Shown: positions 60,944 to 64,000 of the stretch, in pieces
Layout: each line of letters starts with the position of its first letter
Position numbering within the stretch: position 1 is the stretch's first letter
NCBI GenBank assembly: GCA_015499995.1
Contig: JADNRV010000078.1
Coordinates: forward strand, 62,001 to 126,000
Source of the DNA: Flammula alnicola
Taxonomy: Eukaryota > Basidiomycota > Agaricomycetes > Agaricales > Strophariaceae
Direction of reading: 5' to 3'
DNA: 64,000 bases
Notes under the pieces: model-generated
What the model was told of the DNA's origin: nothing
The model's input: only the letters and a program-made list of their open reading frames with translations
The model's database searches: none
Position numbers and translations under genes: made by a program

Positions 60944-61171
60944 TGTGTCGAGGACTGAAGCGAAAAGGGTGTGGCGCTGTGCAGCAATAGTGAGGATATT
61001 GGCATATTTACGAGTATTTTTTAGAGCTTCTCGGGGCTGTGGTAAAAGTCCTCAAGGAGCATCGCCGTAGCCGTGAGAGCAGCGAGGCTGTAGACATGTC
61101 GAAGGCAAGCAATGCTCCAGATACTGCGTGGGGGACTGCAGTGAAACTGAGGGTGTGACGCTGTGTGGCAA
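60890..61171. repeat. 181-base-offset direct repeat at the member E start
   Basis: About 100 bases around the start codon of member E (about 60890-60990) recur at 61071-61171 with some changes. Both carry the minus-strand words for AFDMSTAS. The outer copy therefore repeats the first codons and 5' leader, giving a second potential start that is not followed by the main exon. Confidence 0.7.
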
Positions 61172-62438
61172 TACTGAGGGTACACAGTTGGTACACTGCC
61201 AAAGCTAGACCGGCGTCTGTGCATGAACTTGAAGGTAAACCATGGTGGTCACGAGCCTAAGCCAAAGCTACGTCGTACTACAACTACTACTACTACTTAT
61301 GTAGTACTTAAACAATGTAAATTTCTGGCTTGTTTATTTAGTATCAGCTCTCTTAATGCTCTAATCTATTCATACATGAGATAAAGTTTTTTCTATCGTT
61401 GATTTTGTTTATGAATATGAATTTTATTTTATTTTATCGCCACGGGCAGGTTCTGATAATCGCAGAACAAAATGAGGTCTCTGTTTTTGTAGTTTTTGTA
61501 GTCTTCTGCATTTTAGTTGCCGGCGTCACACGCGGGTCACACCGCCATAACTGCGCAGGCAGCAGCCATGTCCTCGTCGTTGCCTTTCTTCCTATCTGGC
61601 TACCTCTTACCATACCTCTTGACCGAGAAAATCGCCAAAAAAATGAGTCACTGTTGACAAAGTGAAAGTCTCTGGATGGCGCTCCATCAATGAGTTCATT
61701 GAGGTTTTCTACAATGAACCAGGCTATGTCCCTCGGTTCAAGCCCAAGGTAGTAACTTGTAAGAATAAGAAAAGAATAATCATACGAGCACCCTTGACAG
61801 GCCATGCCTGGTTTACTCAACCCTCCTTTAAGCATGATGTCCCATTTCTAATCCGTCAGGCATAGCATGTAGCGTTGAGATGAGATTCGGTTGCCTCGCG
61901 TGTGGGATGGCCGCTCATAACCATAAGCAGGGTCTCGTGAGATGACAGGGAATTGTCCCGATTTCCCTTAGGCACAGTTGTTGCTCGCAGAAATTGACCT
62001 GGCGCCGGATTGGCATTCGTTGGCATATTTGGGTTAAAGGCAGTGTGCATCGAGAGGGCAAAACAGCCCCGTGCCCTAACTGTATAATAAAAATTGTTGA
62101 CTAGTACAGGCATACCTGGACAGGGGTGGAAAATTACGCACGATGTGTACTGTAGTCCTTGTATGTATGTGGTTTCTGCGTCATCATTACGCGAATCCCG
62201 GGTTACAGTCAAAGCCCTGGATAAATGTGATAATACAATAGATGGTGTCGTTTCCAGATCGATAAGTTACACACTAGACAATACAGAAGAGTGGTATACG
62301 CGTCTCCACACCTGTGGACGAGGGTATATGTTTCCATGCGTCCTTCCCTATCCATTACATTCGTTACATTAGTCGTGCCGGTCGTTGTCGTGGTACATTT
62401 GTCGCTGTACATTTTCCCTTCAAAATAATAGTGCTCCA
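60944..62438. other. intergenic between members E and F
   Basis: About 1.5 kb. It contains the outer copy of the start-codon repeat, a short ACT/ACTACT microsatellite near 61275-61297, a T-rich tract (61387-61440) and, from 61899, the duplicated 3' flank. No gene supported. Confidence 0.45.
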
Positions 62439-64000
62439 TCAAACCGCTGTCTGCCCGGAGTCATATGACCCTCGACGAATGCTCAGAATGACAGGCAAGT
62501 TCCAAAGTCTGTTGAGAAGTGTATGCTTGGCTTGTTCTTTCTCGTCTGGTTCTTGCGAGGCTACACCCTCAGACTCTTCTAGTTGTTCTAGTTGATCCTC
62601 GTAAGCTAGGCGGCGGTCGTCTTCGCCTTGATCGTGCTTCTTCTCCCATGAAGTGTAAATACACCAGACGATGAGGACGGCAACCGCGGCACACAGCGAT
62701 CCAACGAGACTGCGACTCCCAGTGTTTGAGCCTTGGAAACACACAAAGCAGAAGGCAGCGATGAAGGCGACCGTCCTGTTGTCAAGAAAAGAAATCAATC
62801 ATTCAAGCCGACAGGAGGGAAACGAGGAACACATACCCCCACATGAGCAGAGCGTATGGTAGACTGTACAATATAGCTAGCGTCTCCAAGCCCAGATGAG
62901 GGTGACTTCGCTCAAGCAAGAATCGTTGCTAATGTCCGTGATTCAGTGCTGCATCACCCAGACACTGAGAAATATCCACGTACCACGTCATCAGCGGTTT
63001 CACGGCTTTTCGTCCGATTTTGTCTCATTAAGAGCAAGCCCAGGATAATGCTGCCGGTGTCGGCGAACACTGAGAGGTAACTCGCTATTTGTGCAGGTGA
63101 TCTGTAGTTCAGATTCACGTGGGTGTCGACACTTTGAATGGCCAAGAATCCCACGTTGGACGTCAACATAACGGTAGCCTATATATAAAGAAGAGTTCAT
63201 ACCAGGAAAAGTACAAGACTCCAAAAAGGACACTCACAAAGAAAATGAATTCCTGCCACTCGTCATTCATGTTTTTCATTGACTGCTCCCAAACCGATTT
63301 GTGCATGATCCCATCCACCCACATCTTTTGCAAGGTTCGCAGATGAACGTCTGGAGCCGAGAAAAGGACAAAGGAAATGGTCTTGATGAGCCAGGTGCGT
63401 CGATTGAGAGGGTCGCCAAAGACCGAAAAATCACGCTCTATGCGTGCGAACGATTCTCCATGGAAATTGAGAAACCTCGAATGATCTGCACAAAGGTGAA
63501 TCAGCAAATAAAAGAATACGATGCAAGAACTGGACCCACAGAAGATGTACATCTGTCGCGCTAGTATGATACTTAGTGTTAGCAGCTTCGCTTACATGAA
63601 TCCCAGAGTTCTTACCGAAAAGGCTCATAGATCCAACACAGTCCGGTCCGACATTTTCTAAATGGAAATGAGCCATCCGAGAAAACACATGAAAGGAACA
63701 CCAAGATCTCACTTTCCAACTCGCCCGTCAATCCCAGAATTTTGAACAAGTTGTCCAGAGTATAGGATGCAGTCGAAAATGGTGACGTCATGCTATCTAT
63801 AAAGAAATTTTAAGAAGCGAGAAAGGTCCAGACACCATGACAATCATACCTCCAATAAAATGGAGAAGGATATCTCTTAACTCGGAAACCAGACTAGTGG
63901 ATAACTCTAAACTGGAGGGGTACAACTGAACAAAGTACCTTGACGAACACATACTGTAAATGTTCGGAGCAATTGCAAAGTAGAGAGATCCCTCACCAGT
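61899..64000. repeat. tandem duplicate block, right copy (member F and flank)
   Basis: Right copy of the block at 57301-59374. Slightly longer because of small insertions, for example near 63800-63812. Continues past the window. Confidence 0.9.
62439..64000 (-). CDS. WW-like/multi-span membrane family, member F, 5' part beyond window
   Basis: Close duplicate of member E but with open exons in all visible parts: AHFHLENVGPDCVGSMSLFG, CGSSSCIVFFYLLIHL, FARIERDFSVFGDPLNRRTW then LIKTISFVLFSAPDVHLRTL and QKMWVDGIMHKSVWEQSM. Membrane exons give MLTSNVGFLAIQSVDTHVNL, ASYLSVFADTGSIILGLLLM, FLLERSHPHLGLETLAILYS with LPYALLMWG, and TVAFIAAFCFVCFQGSNTGS with LCAAVAVLIVWCIYTSW. A charged tail ends YDSGQTAV at 62439. 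The WW-like exons and the N-terminus lie beyond the right edge. This copy appears to be the functional one of the pair. Confidence 0.68.

Noticed and set aside
61856..62212. Open frame containing HTAFNPNMPTNANPAPGQFL, repeated at 57131-57454
   Set aside because: Shared only because the flank was duplicated; the two frames diverge in length and end, with no motif.
35375..64000. Reading the WW-like family as a known heterokaryon-incompatibility or pore-forming system
   Set aside because: No HET, NACHT, gasdermin or other effector motif is visible; the idea rests only on gene turnover, so it is not asserted.

Overview
The window is nuclear DNA of a filamentous basidiomycete, most likely an Agaricomycete. 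Genes are split by many short introns (about 45-130 bases) with GT..AG borders, intergenic spaces are short, and housekeeping genes of fungal type sit on both strands. No transposon, rRNA, tRNA or CRISPR array was recognised. Exon structures were assembled by eye from splice signals and reading frame, so coordinates are start-to-stop spans that include introns.

Left half (1-34 kb). An NCoR/Snt1-like SANT corepressor runs off the left edge (minus) and is divergent from a PIG-S/Gpi17 GPI-transamidase subunit. A candidate small membrane protein follows, then 3.6 kb without a convincing gene. Next come a Gid9/Fyv10 (MAEA) RING subunit of the GID/CTLH ubiquitin ligase, a PDK1-like kinase, a PAQR/adiponectin-receptor-type membrane protein, a cytochrome P450, a mitochondrial Rrg9/neugrin protein (minus), a coactosin-type ADF-H protein, a diamine-type GNAT acetyltransferase (minus), NAC beta (Egd1/BTF3), a very large LIM/paxillin-like protein (minus), an HtrL/YibB-like type II membrane protein and a small unknown protein with two competing 3' splice sites.

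Right half (35-64 kb). Alpha-COP and an XPG/FEN1-like nuclease lie inside a lineage-specific cluster. The cluster has six members of one uncharacterised membrane-protein family: A at 35.4-38.0 kb on plus, and B to F at 46.8-64.0 kb on minus. The shared plan is a hydrophobic or low-complexity N-terminus, a WW-like motif centred on W..Y.HPEG..YFY, a second WW-like half centred on YYYV.H, a conserved linker (RLSRD, then LQ..WVD) and about five C-terminal membrane segments. A, B and D look intact and F is intact as far as the window shows it. C lacks the soluble centre and has an in-frame stop. E has two in-frame stops compared with F, its close tandem duplicate about 4.6 kb away. Two small paralogous genes with a shared RPRG..KP last exon sit between B and C. 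The tandem copies with several decayed members suggest birth-and-death evolution, and this cluster is the best candidate for an undescribed system here. Its function cannot be read from the sequence.
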